Positions 6,937 through 15,889 of a stretch of 64,000 bases of DNA are shown here, one piece after another. Source of the stretch: Halomicrobium urmianum. Lineage in GTDB: Archaea > Halobacteriota > Halobacteria > Halobacteriales > Haloarculaceae. Location: contig NZ_CP084092.1 of assembly GCF_020217425.1 (NCBI RefSeq), forward strand, positions 124,001 to 188,000, read 5' to 3'. Positions within the stretch are counted from its first letter, which is position 1, and each line of letters starts with the position of its first letter. The position numbers and the translations under genes are program-made. Under the pieces are notes generated by a model. The model saw only the letters and a program-made list of their open reading frames with translations, was not told the DNA's origin and did not search any database.

Positions 6937-9900
6937 TGGCCGTCACCTCCGTCACCGCCGGGCGTTTCGTCCGTCGGCGTCTCCGTCCCGCCGGTCGCGT
7001 TTCCGTCTGCGGTGGCGTTTCCGCCGCCGGTCTCGTTGCCGGTCGCCCCACCGCCGGTCTCGTTCTCGCCGCCGGCCACGGGCGTCTGCTCCTCGGGGTC
7101 CCAGGGGCCGCCGGTTCCCTCCTCGTCGACGGTCGCCTGCTGGTCCCCGCTGACGTTCGAGGCGTCGTCGGTCGCCCGCCAGGAGCGGTCCATCTCCTCG
7201 ACGAGCTCGACGTCGACCCGGACGTCGCTGTTGACGCCGGTCGGGCCCCAGTAGTTGGGGCGGAAGGAGAGGTGTTCGCCGCTGTCCTCCGGGTACTGCA
7301 CGAGCTGTGTGGGTTTCATGTACATGCCGACGAGTGTGTTGAAGTTGCCGCGGCTCTCGAACTGGAACCGTTCCCAGGCGAAGTACATCCGCGCGGTCCC
7401 GGGCTCGCTGCTGGGGTAGATCTTCACCTGGACCTCCAGCTCGTCGTTGTCGTTGTACAGTCGCACGATGTCGCCGTCGGAGATGCCCCGCTCGGCGGCG
7501 TCGTCGGGGTGGAGGTACACCAGCGGCTCGCCGCGCTGGAGGCGGAGCATCGTCTCGTTGTCCCGCCACGTCGAGTGGATCGACCACCGCGGGTGGGGGG
7601 TGTTGTACCGCAGCGGGTACTCCTCGGGGTCCTGAAGCTGTTCCGGGCTCTTGTGGGTGGGCAGTTCCTCGCCCAGGTCGAGGAACCAGTCGTGGTCGAT
7701 GTAGTACTGCTGGCGGCCGGTGAACGTGGGCCACGGCTCCTTGTCCTGGACGAACCGCTGCCAGGGGGTGTAGGCCTCGCCGTCCTCGATGTCGGAGGTC
7801 CAGTGGTCGCCCGCCGTCAGGAGCCGTCGCGGCTGTTCCGCGACGTGGTCGAAGGTGATCTGATCGTCGATGCCGACCCCGACCTCCGGGCTCGGGGTGG
7901 CGACGTTGGCCGTGGCCTCGGGGTTCCCGCCCGCCGTCTCGCCGCCGCCGTTCGTACCCCCGTTATCCCCCGAGGACGCGCCGGTGGTGGTCCCGCCGTC
8001 ACCCTCGTCGGCGGCGGAGAGGTTGGACTCCACGGAGTTCTCGAGGATGAACTCGCAGGCGGCGCGGTCCTCGGCGAGCGCGCCGTCCTCGCCGGACAGG
8101 TGGTCCCGGACGTAGTCGTCGTGGATCGTCGTCAGATCGATCTCGCGGTCGAACGACCGGTCCGGGACGGGATCGAGGTCTCGCTGTTCGGCCAGCTCCT
8201 GGATCTTCTCGGCCAGCCCGCGGAAGATCTGCCAGTCCGTCCGGGACTCCCCCAGCGGCTCGATGGCCGGCGTGAAGGGGATGACGTAGCTGTGCATGTC
8301 CGTCATGTTGAGGTCGTGCTTCTCGTAGTGGCTCGCGGCCGGCAGGACGATGTCGGAGTACAGCGCCGAGGAGTCCATCCGGAAGTTGACGTCGACGATG
8401 AGGTCCAGTTTGGGCCAGAGTCGCTCCTTGACGGCGACGCCGCCCTTGGACTGGTTGAAGTAGTTGCCCCGCCAGATGAACATGACCGACGGGTCCGGCC
8501 GGGAGCCGTCCTCGCGCTCCTCGGGGTACAGCGGCATCCAGCCTCGGTCGATCGATTCCTCGATGCGCTGGCGCGTGTCCTCGTCGACGTTGCCGAGGAT
8601 GCCCGCGTGGTAGTAGGTCCACAGCGCCGTCGCGATGGAGCGGCCCTCGACCGGGAAGGACAGTTCCGACCAGCCGTTGTACGTCCAGATCTTCTCCTGG
8701 CCGACGTAGTGGTCGAACCCGGTGCCCTGCCGGCCGAGGTTGCCCGTCAGCGTGACCAGCAGTTGTATCGCCCGGTTGCCCAGGTCGTTGTGGTACCAGT
8801 CGTTGACGCCCTTGCCGTGGATGATCTTGGCGCGGTCGACCTCGGCGAACTCGCGGGCGACCCGCTGGTAGGTGTCCGTGCCGACGCCGGTCTGCTCGTG
8901 GACGAACTCCGGGCCGTAGTTCGAGAGCTCGTCGAGCAGGCGGTTCCACACGGTCCGAACCTGGACGGAGCCGTCCGCCGCGTCGACGGACCTGTCCGCG
9001 TCCAGTTGCGGCTGGAAGCCGGTCTCGATGCTCGCGCCGGGGTCGTACTCGCCCTCGCGGTTGCCCAGCGACCCGGGCGCGGTCCGGAGGCCGCCGTCGC
9101 CGTCGACCATCACGAACACCTTCTGCGGATCGCCGGCGTCCTCGGCGAGGCCGACCTCGCCCGCCCGGAGGAACTTCCCGGTGTCCTCGCGGACGAGCAG
9201 CGGCATGTCGCTCTGCTCGCGGAGGTGGGCCGCGTCGTGGAGTCCCTCGTCGACGATGGTCCGGGCCATCCCGAGCGCCAGGGCGATGTCCGAGCCCGGG
9301 TCCGGCGCGAGCCACTCGTCGCAGTGGATCGCCGTCTGGGAGTAGTCCGGGAAGATGCCGACGCGCTTGGTCCCCTCGTAGGCCGCCTCGAGGAAGTACT
9401 TCGCGTCGGGGATACGCGTGACGTTGACGTTCGATCCCCACGCGATGAGGTAGTCGGCGTTGTACCAGTCGGCGCTCTCGGCGTTGTCTGTCTGGACGCC
9501 CCACGTCAGGGGCTCGCCCGGCGGGAGGTCGGAGTACCAGTCGTAGAAGGAGTGGGAGACGCCGCCGAGCAGGCGGATGAGTCGCGAGCCACTGGCGAAG
9601 GAGACGGGACTCATCGCGGGGATGGGCGTGAACCCGGAAATGGCGTCGTAGCGGCCGGCCTGCACCTCCTCGATGACCTTCTCGGCGATTTCGGTGAACG
9701 CCTCGTCCCAGGTGATCTGCTGCCACTGTCCCTCGCCGCGCTCGCCGGTGCGCCGTAGCGGGTGGGTCACCCGGTGGTCGGCGTTGACGTAGTCGGTGTA
9801 GCAGGCCCCCTTCTGGCAGCCCCGGGGGTTCGGGTCAGGGAGGTCGTCGTCGAACTGCGGGTAGTCGGCGGCCTGCTCCTCGCGCCAGACCTGCCCGTTC

Positions 9901-10211
9901 TTCACGTAGACGTTCCACGAACAGGACCCGGTGCAGTTGACGCCGTGGGTGCTCCGGGCGATGTCGTCCCAGTCCCACTGCTCGCGGTAGAGGTCCTCCC
10001 ACTCGCGGTAGGGGTAGTTGCCGATGTAGTCGGCCCCCTCGACGGGTTCGAGCCCGTCGATCTGGAACGCGTCCTGGCCGAGTCCGGACCCGGCCGCGCC
10101 GAACAGCGCGGCCGCGCCCGCTCCCTTGAGGAACGAGCGGCGGTCGATCGTCCGCCGTCCGCCGTCGGCTCGCTGGCTATCACGGTCGTCGGTGGGATCG
10201 TTCTCACTCAT
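6933..10211 (-). CDS. narG: Respiratory nitrate reductase catalytic subunit, Tat-exported
   Basis: 1092 aa molybdopterin oxidoreductase. Tat motif RRSFLKG at 24-30, followed by a hydrophobic stretch, so the active site faces outside the cell. FS0 [4Fe-4S] ligands H89, C93, C97 and C132 have the NarG spacing (H-x3-C-x3-C-x34-C). The YDWYSDLPP segment holds the Asp that ligates Mo in NarG. These set it apart from thiol- or Ser-ligated DMSO reductases. Two low-complexity Gly/Thr/Asn-rich stretches stand out, an internal linker (DNA about 7880-8000) and the last ~50 residues, making it longer than most archaeal NarG. It reduces nitrate to nitrite in anaerobic respiration. Confidence 0.95.
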   Translation of the reverse strand: MSENDPTDDRDSQRADGGRRTIDRRSFLKGAGAAALFGAAGSGLGQDAFQIDGLEPVEGADYIGNYPYREWEDLYREQWDWDDIARSTHGVNCTGSCSWNVYVKNGQVWREEQAADYPQFDDDLPDPNPRGCQKGACYTDYVNADHRVTHPLRRTGERGEGQWQQITWDEAFTEIAEKVIEEVQAGRYDAISGFTPIPAMSPVSFASGSRLIRLLGGVSHSFYDWYSDLPPGEPLTWGVQTDNAESADWYNADYLIAWGSNVNVTRIPDAKYFLEAAYEGTKRVGIFPDYSQTAIHCDEWLAPDPGSDIALALGMARTIVDEGLHDAAHLREQSDMPLLVREDTGKFLRAGEVGLAEDAGDPQKVFVMVDGDGGLRTAPGSLGNREGEYDPGASIETGFQPQLDADRSVDAADGSVQVRTVWNRLLDELSNYGPEFVHEQTGVGTDTYQRVAREFAEVDRAKIIHGKGVNDWYHNDLGNRAIQLLVTLTGNLGRQGTGFDHYVGQEKIWTYNGWSELSFPVEGRSIATALWTYYHAGILGNVDEDTRQRIEESIDRGWMPLYPEEREDGSRPDPSVMFIWRGNYFNQSKGGVAVKERLWPKLDLIVDVNFRMDSSALYSDIVLPAASHYEKHDLNMTDMHSYVIPFTPAIEPLGESRTDWQIFRGLAEKIQELAEQRDLDPVPDRSFDREIDLTTIHDDYVRDHLSGEDGALAEDRAACEFILENSVESNLSAADEGDGGTTTGASSGDNGGTNGGGETAGGNPEATANVATPSPEVGVGIDDQITFDHVAEQPRRLLTAGDHWTSDIEDGEAYTPWQRFVQDKEPWPTFTGRQQYYIDHDWFLDLGEELPTHKSPEQLQDPEEYPLRYNTPHPRWSIHSTWRDNETMLRLQRGEPLVYLHPDDAAERGISDGDIVRLYNDNDELEVQVKIYPSSEPGTARMYFAWERFQFESRGNFNTLVGMYMKPTQLVQYPEDSGEHLSFRPNYWGPTGVNSDVRVDVELVEEMDRSWRATDDASNVSGDQQATVDEEGTGGPWDPEEQTPVAGGENETGGGATGNETGGGNATADGNATGGTETPTDETPGGDGGDGQ

Positions 10212-10422
10212 CGGTAACCTCGCTGTGATCGGTCGCTGGTTCGACGAACACTGTGCTGACCGCGAGCGCCGCGCCGACGACGCCGAGCGCGACGCCCGCG
10301 AACGTGTGGCCGCCCGCTTCCAGCCCGCCGGCGACGAGCGCCACGCCGACGAGCTTCGTCAGTCGGTCTACCCATCGATACGTCGTCGGTTCGAGGACGG
10401 GGCGCTGGCGGGCGTCAGCCAT
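10204..10422 (-). CDS. Small two-helix membrane protein between narC and narG
   Basis: 72 aa. ATG at 10422 lies 8 nt inside the end of narC and the stop is a few bases inside the start of narG, so it is embedded in the operon. Sequence: a short polar N terminus with [12 protein letters not shown], two hydrophobic segments (about 25-60, [21 protein letters not shown] and an [15 protein letters not shown]-like second helix) and an acidic tail. No catalytic motif is visible. Comparable small ORFs occur at this place in haloarchaeal nar operons; a structural role in the membrane part of the complex is plausible. Confidence 0.7.
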   Translation of the reverse strand: MADARQRPVLEPTTYRWVDRLTKLVGVALVAGGLEAGGHTFAGVALGVVGAALAVSTVFVEPATDHSEVTDE

Positions 10423-11902
10423 CGCTCCCACCTCCCGATCCGTCGTCGTCGGGCCGACGCCCCGCTTCCCCGTCGGTATCGGCCGGTTCGGCGTCGTCAG
10501 CCGAGTGGTCGGCTTCGGCCGCGTCCGCCTCCGCGCCCCCGTCCGGGGTGATCTCGGGGTGGGTCCCGTAGATGGGGCCGTCGTAGCGGTCGATCGCGAG
10601 GTAGGTGATCCCGCCCGCGACCAGCGGTCCCAGGACCGTCGCGGCCAGCAGCACGGGGTTGAGCACACCTGTCGAGAGCCCCGTGATGTCGGCCGCGATG
10701 GTGTTCATCCCCGCGATCGAGGCGATCATGATCATGACGACCGCCGCGACGCCGACGGCGGTCTGCCAGGGGCGGGCCAGCGGGTCGACTCCGAAGTGGC
10801 GCGGCTCCTCCCGGTAGTCGATGAACGGCCACGCGAACATGACCGCGAAGACGATGCCGGGCAGGAGCATCCCGCCGATGAACTCGGTGCTGACGTGGAC
10901 GTCCACGACCGGGACGGTGAAGCCGAGCCAGCCCGGCAGGAGCTTCAGGAAGCCGAACACCCACATCAGGAACCAGTCGGGCATGATCAGCGCCGGCGTC
11001 CCGGCCGGGTCGTTGGGGCCGTACTCGGCGACGTTGTGGACCGGCAGGAAACCGGCCAGCAGCGACAGCGTCGCCATCGTCAGGAAGAACACGACGGCGC
11101 TGATCGCCGCCTGGTTAGGGAAGGCCGGCAGCCCGACCACGATGCTGTCGTCGTCCCGGTCGACGCGCCGGCCGTCCCCGGCCACGTCGTCCTCCCGGGG
11201 TGCCTCGGTGTGTTTCTGCCGGACGAGGATCCCCATGTGTACGGCTATCAGCCCGGCGATGACCACCGGGAGGAGGAACACGTGGATGAAGTAGAACCGC
11301 GGCACAGTCGCGCTCGACGGATACTCACCCCCGAACACGACCTGCGCGAACACGTCCCCGAGTATGGGTATCGAGTTCGCGATGCTGAACCCGATGCCGG
11401 TCGCCGTGCTGGCGAACTCGTCGAACGGCAGCGCGTAGCCGGTGTAGGCCGCGAACATCGAGGAGACGGCGAGCCCCGAGCCGACGACCCAGTTGGGCTC
11501 GCGGGGGTTCTGGTAGGCGCCGCTGAAGAAGACGCGCAACATGTGCAACGACAGGGAGGCCACGAACAGGTGGGCCGCCCAGTGGTGCAGGCGCCGCAGG
11601 AACATCCCGTACGGGACGTCGTAGGTTATGTTGAGCACGCTGACGAACGATTCGGGCAGCTCCTCGCCCTGATACTCGGCGACGCTGCCGTCGTACTCCA
11701 CCTCCGACGTCGAGGGCTCGAAGAAGAACCCGAGGAACATGCCCGTCAGCACGAGCATCAGGAAGCAGAACAGCGCGACCTCTCCGAGGAGGTACGAGTC
11801 CTCGGCCGGGAACGCCTTCCCGAGGAAGGGCACGTCCCGGTCCAGGTCGAGTCGGTCGTCGAACCACCGGTAGACCCGATCGAGTCGGTCAGCCACGCTC
11901 AC
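10415..11902 (-). CDS. narC: Cytochrome b subunit of nitrate reductase electron-transfer module
   Basis: 495 aa cytochrome b/b6-like multi-pass protein. Heme-ligand His pairs occur in [11 protein letters not shown]...SLSLHM and [12 protein letters not shown]...AVHM helices, and a PDWF motif replaces the PEWY quinol-site motif of bc1/b6f cytochrome b. The C-terminal ~60 residues are an acidic low-complexity cytoplasmic tail. GTG start overlaps the Rieske gene stop (GTGA). Together with the Rieske protein it would oxidise menaquinol and feed the heme b subunit and NarGH on the outer face, as proposed for Haloferax pNar. Confidence 0.92.
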   Translation of the reverse strand: MSVADRLDRVYRWFDDRLDLDRDVPFLGKAFPAEDSYLLGEVALFCFLMLVLTGMFLGFFFEPSTSEVEYDGSVAEYQGEELPESFVSVLNITYDVPYGMFLRRLHHWAAHLFVASLSLHMLRVFFSGAYQNPREPNWVVGSGLAVSSMFAAYTGYALPFDEFASTATGIGFSIANSIPILGDVFAQVVFGGEYPSSATVPRFYFIHVFLLPVVIAGLIAVHMGILVRQKHTEAPREDDVAGDGRRVDRDDDSIVVGLPAFPNQAAISAVVFFLTMATLSLLAGFLPVHNVAEYGPNDPAGTPALIMPDWFLMWVFGFLKLLPGWLGFTVPVVDVHVSTEFIGGMLLPGIVFAVMFAWPFIDYREEPRHFGVDPLARPWQTAVGVAAVVMIMIASIAGMNTIAADITGLSTGVLNPVLLAATVLGPLVAGGITYLAIDRYDGPIYGTHPEITPDGGAEADAAEADHSADDAEPADTDGEAGRRPDDDGSGGGSDG

Positions 11903-12573
11903 TCACCTCCGACCCCGATCGGGCCCTCGAAGTCCCCGCCGGCGACCAGCGTCCCGTCGTCGGCGAGCCGCAGCGGGAGCTGCGGGAGCGGCCGCGGTGG
12001 CGGCCCGCCGACGACGCTGGCGCCCGACAGCGGGTCGAACTTCCCGGCGTGGCACGGGCAGACGAGGGTCGTCCCCTCGAAGTCCGACACCATACAGCCC
12101 GCGTGCGTGCAGACCTTCGAGTAGGCCGCGTACCCGCTGGCGACCCAGTCGGTGTCGGTTCCGTCGCCGTACTCACCCTCCTCGAACCTGACCAGGAGCG
12201 TCGGCGCGTCCTCGAGGCCGGGGTTCGACTCGGGGAACACCGTCGCGAAGTCGCCGTACTCCAGGAAGTTCTCGGTCACCGGCTCCCCCTCGTCGTCGAC
12301 CAGCGCCACGTCGTCGCTGTAGATCGGGCCCTCGTACTCCCGCTCGAACACCTGCGAGAGGCCGGCCAGCGGCGCGGCCAGGCTCCCGACGGCCGTCAGC
12401 CCGCCGACGGTAGCCAGGAGTTTGGCGACGTCGCGCCGCTCGACCTCCCCGCGCTCGTCCGCGAGCAGGTCCTCCACGTCGCAGGCGCAGGGGCACTGCT
12501 GGCAGGCGTCGACGTCGGGGATGTCTTCGAGCACGCGGCCGACCTCGTCGCCGTCGCGGTCGGACCCCGGCAT
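11899..12573 (-). CDS. narB: Rieske [2Fe-2S] protein of nitrate reductase operon
   Basis: 224 aa. C-terminal Rieske domain with cluster ligands in CTHAGC (about residue 160) and CPCHAG (about 179), both Cys-x-His boxes intact. One hydrophobic segment near residue 52-75 ([23 protein letters not shown]) anchors it. An unusual cysteine cluster, CQQCPCAC, sits near residue 25 in the cytosolic tail. The ATG at 12573 is chosen because it overlaps the narA stop by one base (TGATG); longer in-frame extensions run through narA. Accepts electrons from cytochrome b. Confidence 0.93.
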   Translation of the reverse strand: MPGSDRDGDEVGRVLEDIPDVDACQQCPCACDVEDLLADERGEVERRDVAKLLATVGGLTAVGSLAAPLAGLSQVFEREYEGPIYSDDVALVDDEGEPVTENFLEYGDFATVFPESNPGLEDAPTLLVRFEEGEYGDGTDTDWVASGYAAYSKVCTHAGCMVSDFEGTTLVCPCHAGKFDPLSGASVVGGPPPRPLPQLPLRLADDGTLVAGGDFEGPIGVGGE

Positions 12574-13217
12574 CAGTGACCCCTCCGTTCGGCGACCTCG
12601 ACGTGGGGCATGAACCACGCGTAGTAGGCCGCGGTCAGGCCGGCCAGCGAGAGGAACATCCCCGCCGCGTACAGCCCGAAGTACTGGGTCCGCGCGAGGG
12701 TGAAGTACTCGGCGGTGAACAGCGCCGCGAAGACGATGGCGAGGGCCGTCAGCCCACCCATCGCGACGATCCCCTCGACCGACTCCGAGGCGTCGCTGTA
12801 CTCGACGATCCAGCGGTCGTCCGTGCGCAACCACCCGGCGGCCGAGACGCCGCCGTCAGCCAGTTGCTCCGAGGCGGCCTCGTCTCCGACCGCACCGCCG
12901 TCGGCGGCCGGCGTTTCGTCACCGGACCCGGCCTCCGTGGCGCCGCGGTCGGGCGGCCGAACCGCCGCGTTCATGAACCGGTGGACCGCGGCGAGCACGC
13001 CGAAGAGCGCGAACAGCGCGGCCCAGACGACGACGCCGACCTGGCTCGGTGAGAGGGCGTTGGGCGTGTCCACGAACCCGCCCAGTGGCCGAATCTCGCT
13101 GACGCTGTGGTCGAGTTCGACCTCTTCGACGGGGCCCTCGCCCTGGCTCGCGACCACCCACATCGGCGCCAGCACCAGCGCGACGATGACGAGGATCACG
13201 GCGGTCGGCCATCTCAT
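12573..13217 (-). CDS. narA: NarA-like membrane subunit, first gene of nar operon
   Basis: 214 aa with an N-terminal TM helix, a second at about 62-80, and two C-terminal TM helices, separated by a long acidic loop (PPDRGATEAGSGDETPAADGG region). It resembles the protein that opens haloarchaeal nar operons, but no heme-ligand pattern is convincing, so the annotation rests mainly on position. It is the promoter-proximal gene; no gene lies between it and the plus-strand UspA gene. The stop overlaps the Rieske start by one base. Confidence 0.75.
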   Translation of the reverse strand: MRWPTAVILVIVALVLAPMWVVASQGEGPVEEVELDHSVSEIRPLGGFVDTPNALSPSQVGVVVWAALFALFGVLAAVHRFMNAAVRPPDRGATEAGSGDETPAADGGAVGDEAASEQLADGGVSAAGWLRTDDRWIVEYSDASESVEGIVAMGGLTALAIVFAALFTAEYFTLARTQYFGLYAAGMFLSLAGLTAAYYAWFMPHVEVAERRGH

Positions 13218-13679
13218 CCCTCGTCCCCACTGAGCCCGTGGTCCTGCTCGTCCGTGCCTGCCGGCCGAACGGCGTGAGATGTATGGCGATTCACATGTAG
13301 GACAGAAAATTGGAATCTACTTCAATTTGGGGGGTGATACCGCATATCACTCATCTACGATTACGTACCACTGGGTGACGGCGAATCGAGAGACGCGAAC
13401 CCGTTCGGGTCCGCTGACGGCGACTGGTCTCGTAGTACCGGGACTGCATCCACAGATCTAGTCGCACACACGACGGAAACCTGTCACTTCAGGACGTGCG
13501 GACCGTCGCTAGTCGATCCCTTCCAGTTCGGACGGCATGCGGCGTTTCCGGTCACGCCGTCGCGCTTTCCGACACACAGCTATCGGGTCGACGGCGGCAA
13601 CTCGACGCCGTCTCGGCCGATTCCCGGGGGGAGAGAACGGCCGCGCGTGGTTAATACGGGCCAGCGGCTACTATCTCAC
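13218..13679. promoter_or_regulatory. Divergent regulatory region between nar operon and uspA
   Basis: 462 bp without a convincing gene and markedly A+T-rich from about 13295 to 13370. It contains AAATTG-N10-CAATTT (13307-13328, perfect 6-bp arms), a TACGTA palindrome near 13364, and CGAA-CCCG-TTCG at 13396-13407. The last matches a CGAA-N4-TTCG dyad I recall being reported upstream of haloarchaeal denitrification promoters; this is from memory and unverified. TATA candidates for narA lie near 13360 and 13305. On the plus strand, TTAATACG at 13651-13658 lies 22-29 nt before the uspA ATG, fitting a leaderless transcript. Confidence 0.55.
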
Positions 13680-14111
13680 ATGCAGTATCTGGTCGCAACT
13701 GACGGGTCCGACGTTAGCAACACCGCGGTCGAACACGCCGCCAGGGAGGCGAGTACGTGGGACGCCGCCCTCGACGTCGTCCACGTCCTGACGCCCGACG
13801 CGAAACTGGTCGAGGGGACCCTCGTGCTACCGGGGGAGGCCGAGGCCGTCGACCACGGGGAGCAGACGCTCGAACGGGCGCGGGAAGTGGCCGCCGAGAC
13901 CGCGGCGGACGTCGGGACCGAGATCGACGTCGCGACCGAACTGCTGACCGGCCGGCCCGCCGACGCCATCTCGCGGTACGCCGAGGACGCCGGCGTCGAC
14001 GGCATCTTCGTCGGTCACCGCGGGCTCTCGGACGAGCAGGAACGGGTCGTCGGCAGCGTCGCCAAGAGCGTCGTCGACAAGGCGTCCGTCCCCGTGACCA
14101 TCATCAAGTAG
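13680..14111 (+). CDS. Universal stress protein (single UspA domain)
   Basis: 143 aa, one Usp fold beginning MQYLVATDGS. The ATP-binding loop G-x2-G-x9-G-S is recognisable in the GHRGLSDEQERVVGSV segment near residue 115, with a C-terminal VPVTIIK strand. The ATG at 13680 is preferred over an upstream in-frame GTG because of the TATA element 22-29 nt before it. Divergent from the nar operon and the closest gene to its promoter, so co-regulation by anaerobiosis is possible but not shown. Confidence 0.88.
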   Translation: MQYLVATDGSDVSNTAVEHAAREASTWDAALDVVHVLTPDAKLVEGTLVLPGEAEAVDHGEQTLERAREVAAETAADVGTEIDVATELLTGRPADAISRYAEDAGVDGIFVGHRGLSDEQERVVGSVAKSVVDKASVPVTIIK

Positions 14112-14207
14112 CGGGGTCGCGACGACGGCCGATTCCCCGCCCGGTCCGGCCCGCGGCGGTCAGCGATCGCCGGCGTACTGAAGTCGGGAGCCGTCGAAAT
14201 CCCGGTC

Positions 14208-14873
14208 GTGCCACAGCAGTCGAGCGCTGATTCCGACGGCCCCGTCTCGCGGACGGCCGGCCTGCTCGGGCGCTACGTCAACCACGACGACGTCCTCGTC
14301 CGGTTCGTGTCGCTGTGGCTCGTCGTCGCGACGGTGTTCACCGCCGCCTGGATCCTGAGCTACGTCCTGCTGCCACGGGGGATCCTCCGCAGCGGGAACC
14401 CGGTGGCGAGGGCCGACTACGCCGGGTCCGTCACGCGCGAGTTCCTGACGCTGTTCGCCTGGAACGTGGGCGTCTCGCTGGTCGCCGTCGGGGCGAACGC
14501 CTTCCGGTCGGTGAACACGCCGCTCGGCTACGTCGTCGAAGTCGTTCAGGCGCCGCAGTACGGCGCTGTCTGGGGAACGGGCTCGCTCGCCGTCGGCGGC
14601 GATGGGCGGATCGCACCGTCGCTGTCCGTCCTCGCCGAGCGGAGCGGGCCCATGGAGATCACGGCGATGGTCGCCATCGTGGTCGCGACTCGTGGGGTCA
14701 TGATCTGGCACCAGGAGTCGGGCCCCCGCTGGCGGGAGCCGTTCGACCGGGTCCGCTCCCCGCGGGAGTGGTCGCCGACGCGGCGCGAGTGGGCGCTGCT
14801 GGTCGGCGGGTACCTCCTGCTCGCCGCCGCGAACTACCGGGAAGCCCTGGCGATCGCCCGCCTCGCCGGCTGA
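14208..14873 (+). CDS. Multi-pass membrane protein, possibly SpoIIM-like
   Basis: 221 aa, GTG start, about five TM segments (near 42-62, 84-104, 118-135, 157-175, 195-212). The order of a conserved NAFRSVNTPLGY loop followed by a helix containing GPMEITAMVAIVVATRGVMIWH is reminiscent of the stage-II-sporulation-M (SpoIIM) membrane family, where a Glu-containing helix follows an Asn/Gly loop. The match is weak and I cannot assign a function. It follows uspA by 96 bp on the same strand and converges with the hydrolase gene. Confidence 0.5.
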   Translation: MPQQSSADSDGPVSRTAGLLGRYVNHDDVLVRFVSLWLVVATVFTAAWILSYVLLPRGILRSGNPVARADYAGSVTREFLTLFAWNVGVSLVAVGANAFRSVNTPLGYVVEVVQAPQYGAVWGTGSLAVGGDGRIAPSLSVLAERSGPMEITAMVAIVVATRGVMIWHQESGPRWREPFDRVRSPREWSPTRREWALLVGGYLLLAAANYREALAIARLAG

Positions 14874-14938
14874 CGGGACGGATCGGCCCTCTCTGTGACG
14901 TGCGGTGATCCGCCCTCTTCGAGACGGGATCTCCGGAC

Positions 14939-15832
14939 TCACGACGGTAGCGCATTCAGAACGTGGGTCCGGAGCGCGTCGCTGGCGAGCGCGCCCGTGA
15001 CGTGGCCCTTGTCGATCACGGTCAGCGTCATCCCCGCGTAGCTCGGTCGCTGTCGGTCGTACTCCACGATACGGTCGTGCCGCGCGAGTAGCGGCGAGCA
15101 GTCGTCGGCCGCCACGTCGCGGAACGCCGTCCCGAAGTCGAGGCGTTCGCGGAGGGCGGACGGCTGCCCGAGCGCCGCGTCGGCGACCAGATGGCGATAC
15201 GCGGAGTGGACGAACAGGTCACCGAACGCGGCGCCGGCGAGCAGCGGCACGTAGCGGTCTGCGGTGTCGAAGCAGGCGCGGTGGAGGTTGGCGGCGAACC
15301 CCCCGAGGCTCGTCCCCGCGAGGACGACGGGTCGGTCCGTCCGCTCCTGCGCCCGCTGCGTAATCGCCTCGAAGAGGGCCGTCGACGCGGCGACCATCCC
15401 GACAAAGCTCGAGAGGTCACCCATCGCTCGGACGTACTCGGCGGCGGACCCGCCGTGGAACGGCGCCCGCACGGCCACGACGTTGACCGGGAGGTCGTCG
15501 TCGGTCGCGACGAACAGGCCCCGGAACGAGTTCGAACCGAACCGCCCGAAGTCGAACGGTCGCTCGCCGCTGCCGTGGTGGTAGACGACGGTCGGGTAGT
15601 CGGGGCCCAGCCACTGCCAGGGCATGTACGCGGCCTCGAACGACCCGACAGGGGTGTCGACTGCGACCTCGTGCCGACCGGCGACGGCGACGTCGTCCAC
15701 GGTGGCCTCGGCGTCGGTCGCGGCGTCGACGAGCGGCGGCGCGTCGACGGACCGGCCGAAGAGCTTCCCCTCCCGGACGAGCAGCCTGCTGAGTCGGACG
15801 GTCCCCACGTCGACGAGTTCGTGTCTGTTCAT
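14939..15832 (-). CDS. Alpha/beta-hydrolase family protein
   Basis: 297 aa. YHHGSGERPFDFGRFG near residue 95 is the oxyanion-loop region, GTSLGG near 172 is the nucleophile elbow with catalytic Ser, and DKGHVTG near the C terminus supplies the likely catalytic His. No signal peptide or TM segment, so cytoplasmic. Substrate cannot be inferred; likely a carboxylesterase or peptidase-like hydrolase. It converges with the 14208 gene and follows the metal ATPase gene on the same strand after 57 bp. Confidence 0.75.
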   Translation of the reverse strand: MNRHELVDVGTVRLSRLLVREGKLFGRSVDAPPLVDAATDAEATVDDVAVAGRHEVAVDTPVGSFEAAYMPWQWLGPDYPTVVYHHGSGERPFDFGRFGSNSFRGLFVATDDDLPVNVVAVRAPFHGGSAAEYVRAMGDLSSFVGMVAASTALFEAITQRAQERTDRPVVLAGTSLGGFAANLHRACFDTADRYVPLLAGAAFGDLFVHSAYRHLVADAALGQPSALRERLDFGTAFRDVAADDCSPLLARHDRIVEYDRQRPSYAGMTLTVIDKGHVTGALASDALRTHVLNALPS

Positions 15833-15889
15833 GGTGCCTCGCTACCGACGGTAGGCGTCGCTCACTGTTCCCGGTTTCCCCGGCCTCGC

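Noticed and set aside
7272-9758. 828-codon plus-strand frame opposite narG
   Set aside because: No recognisable domain; exact antisense of a clear molybdoenzyme with FS0 and Tat motifs.
6933-10211. NarG as a DMSO, selenate or perchlorate reductase
   Set aside because: NarG-type FS0 spacing, DWYSDLPP Mo-Asp segment and the narABC/narJ context favour nitrate reductase; chlorate or related side activity is not excluded.
13279-13461. Short plus-strand frame in nar promoter region
   Set aside because: No start context, no similarity, atypical codon use; lies in the A+T-rich regulatory zone.
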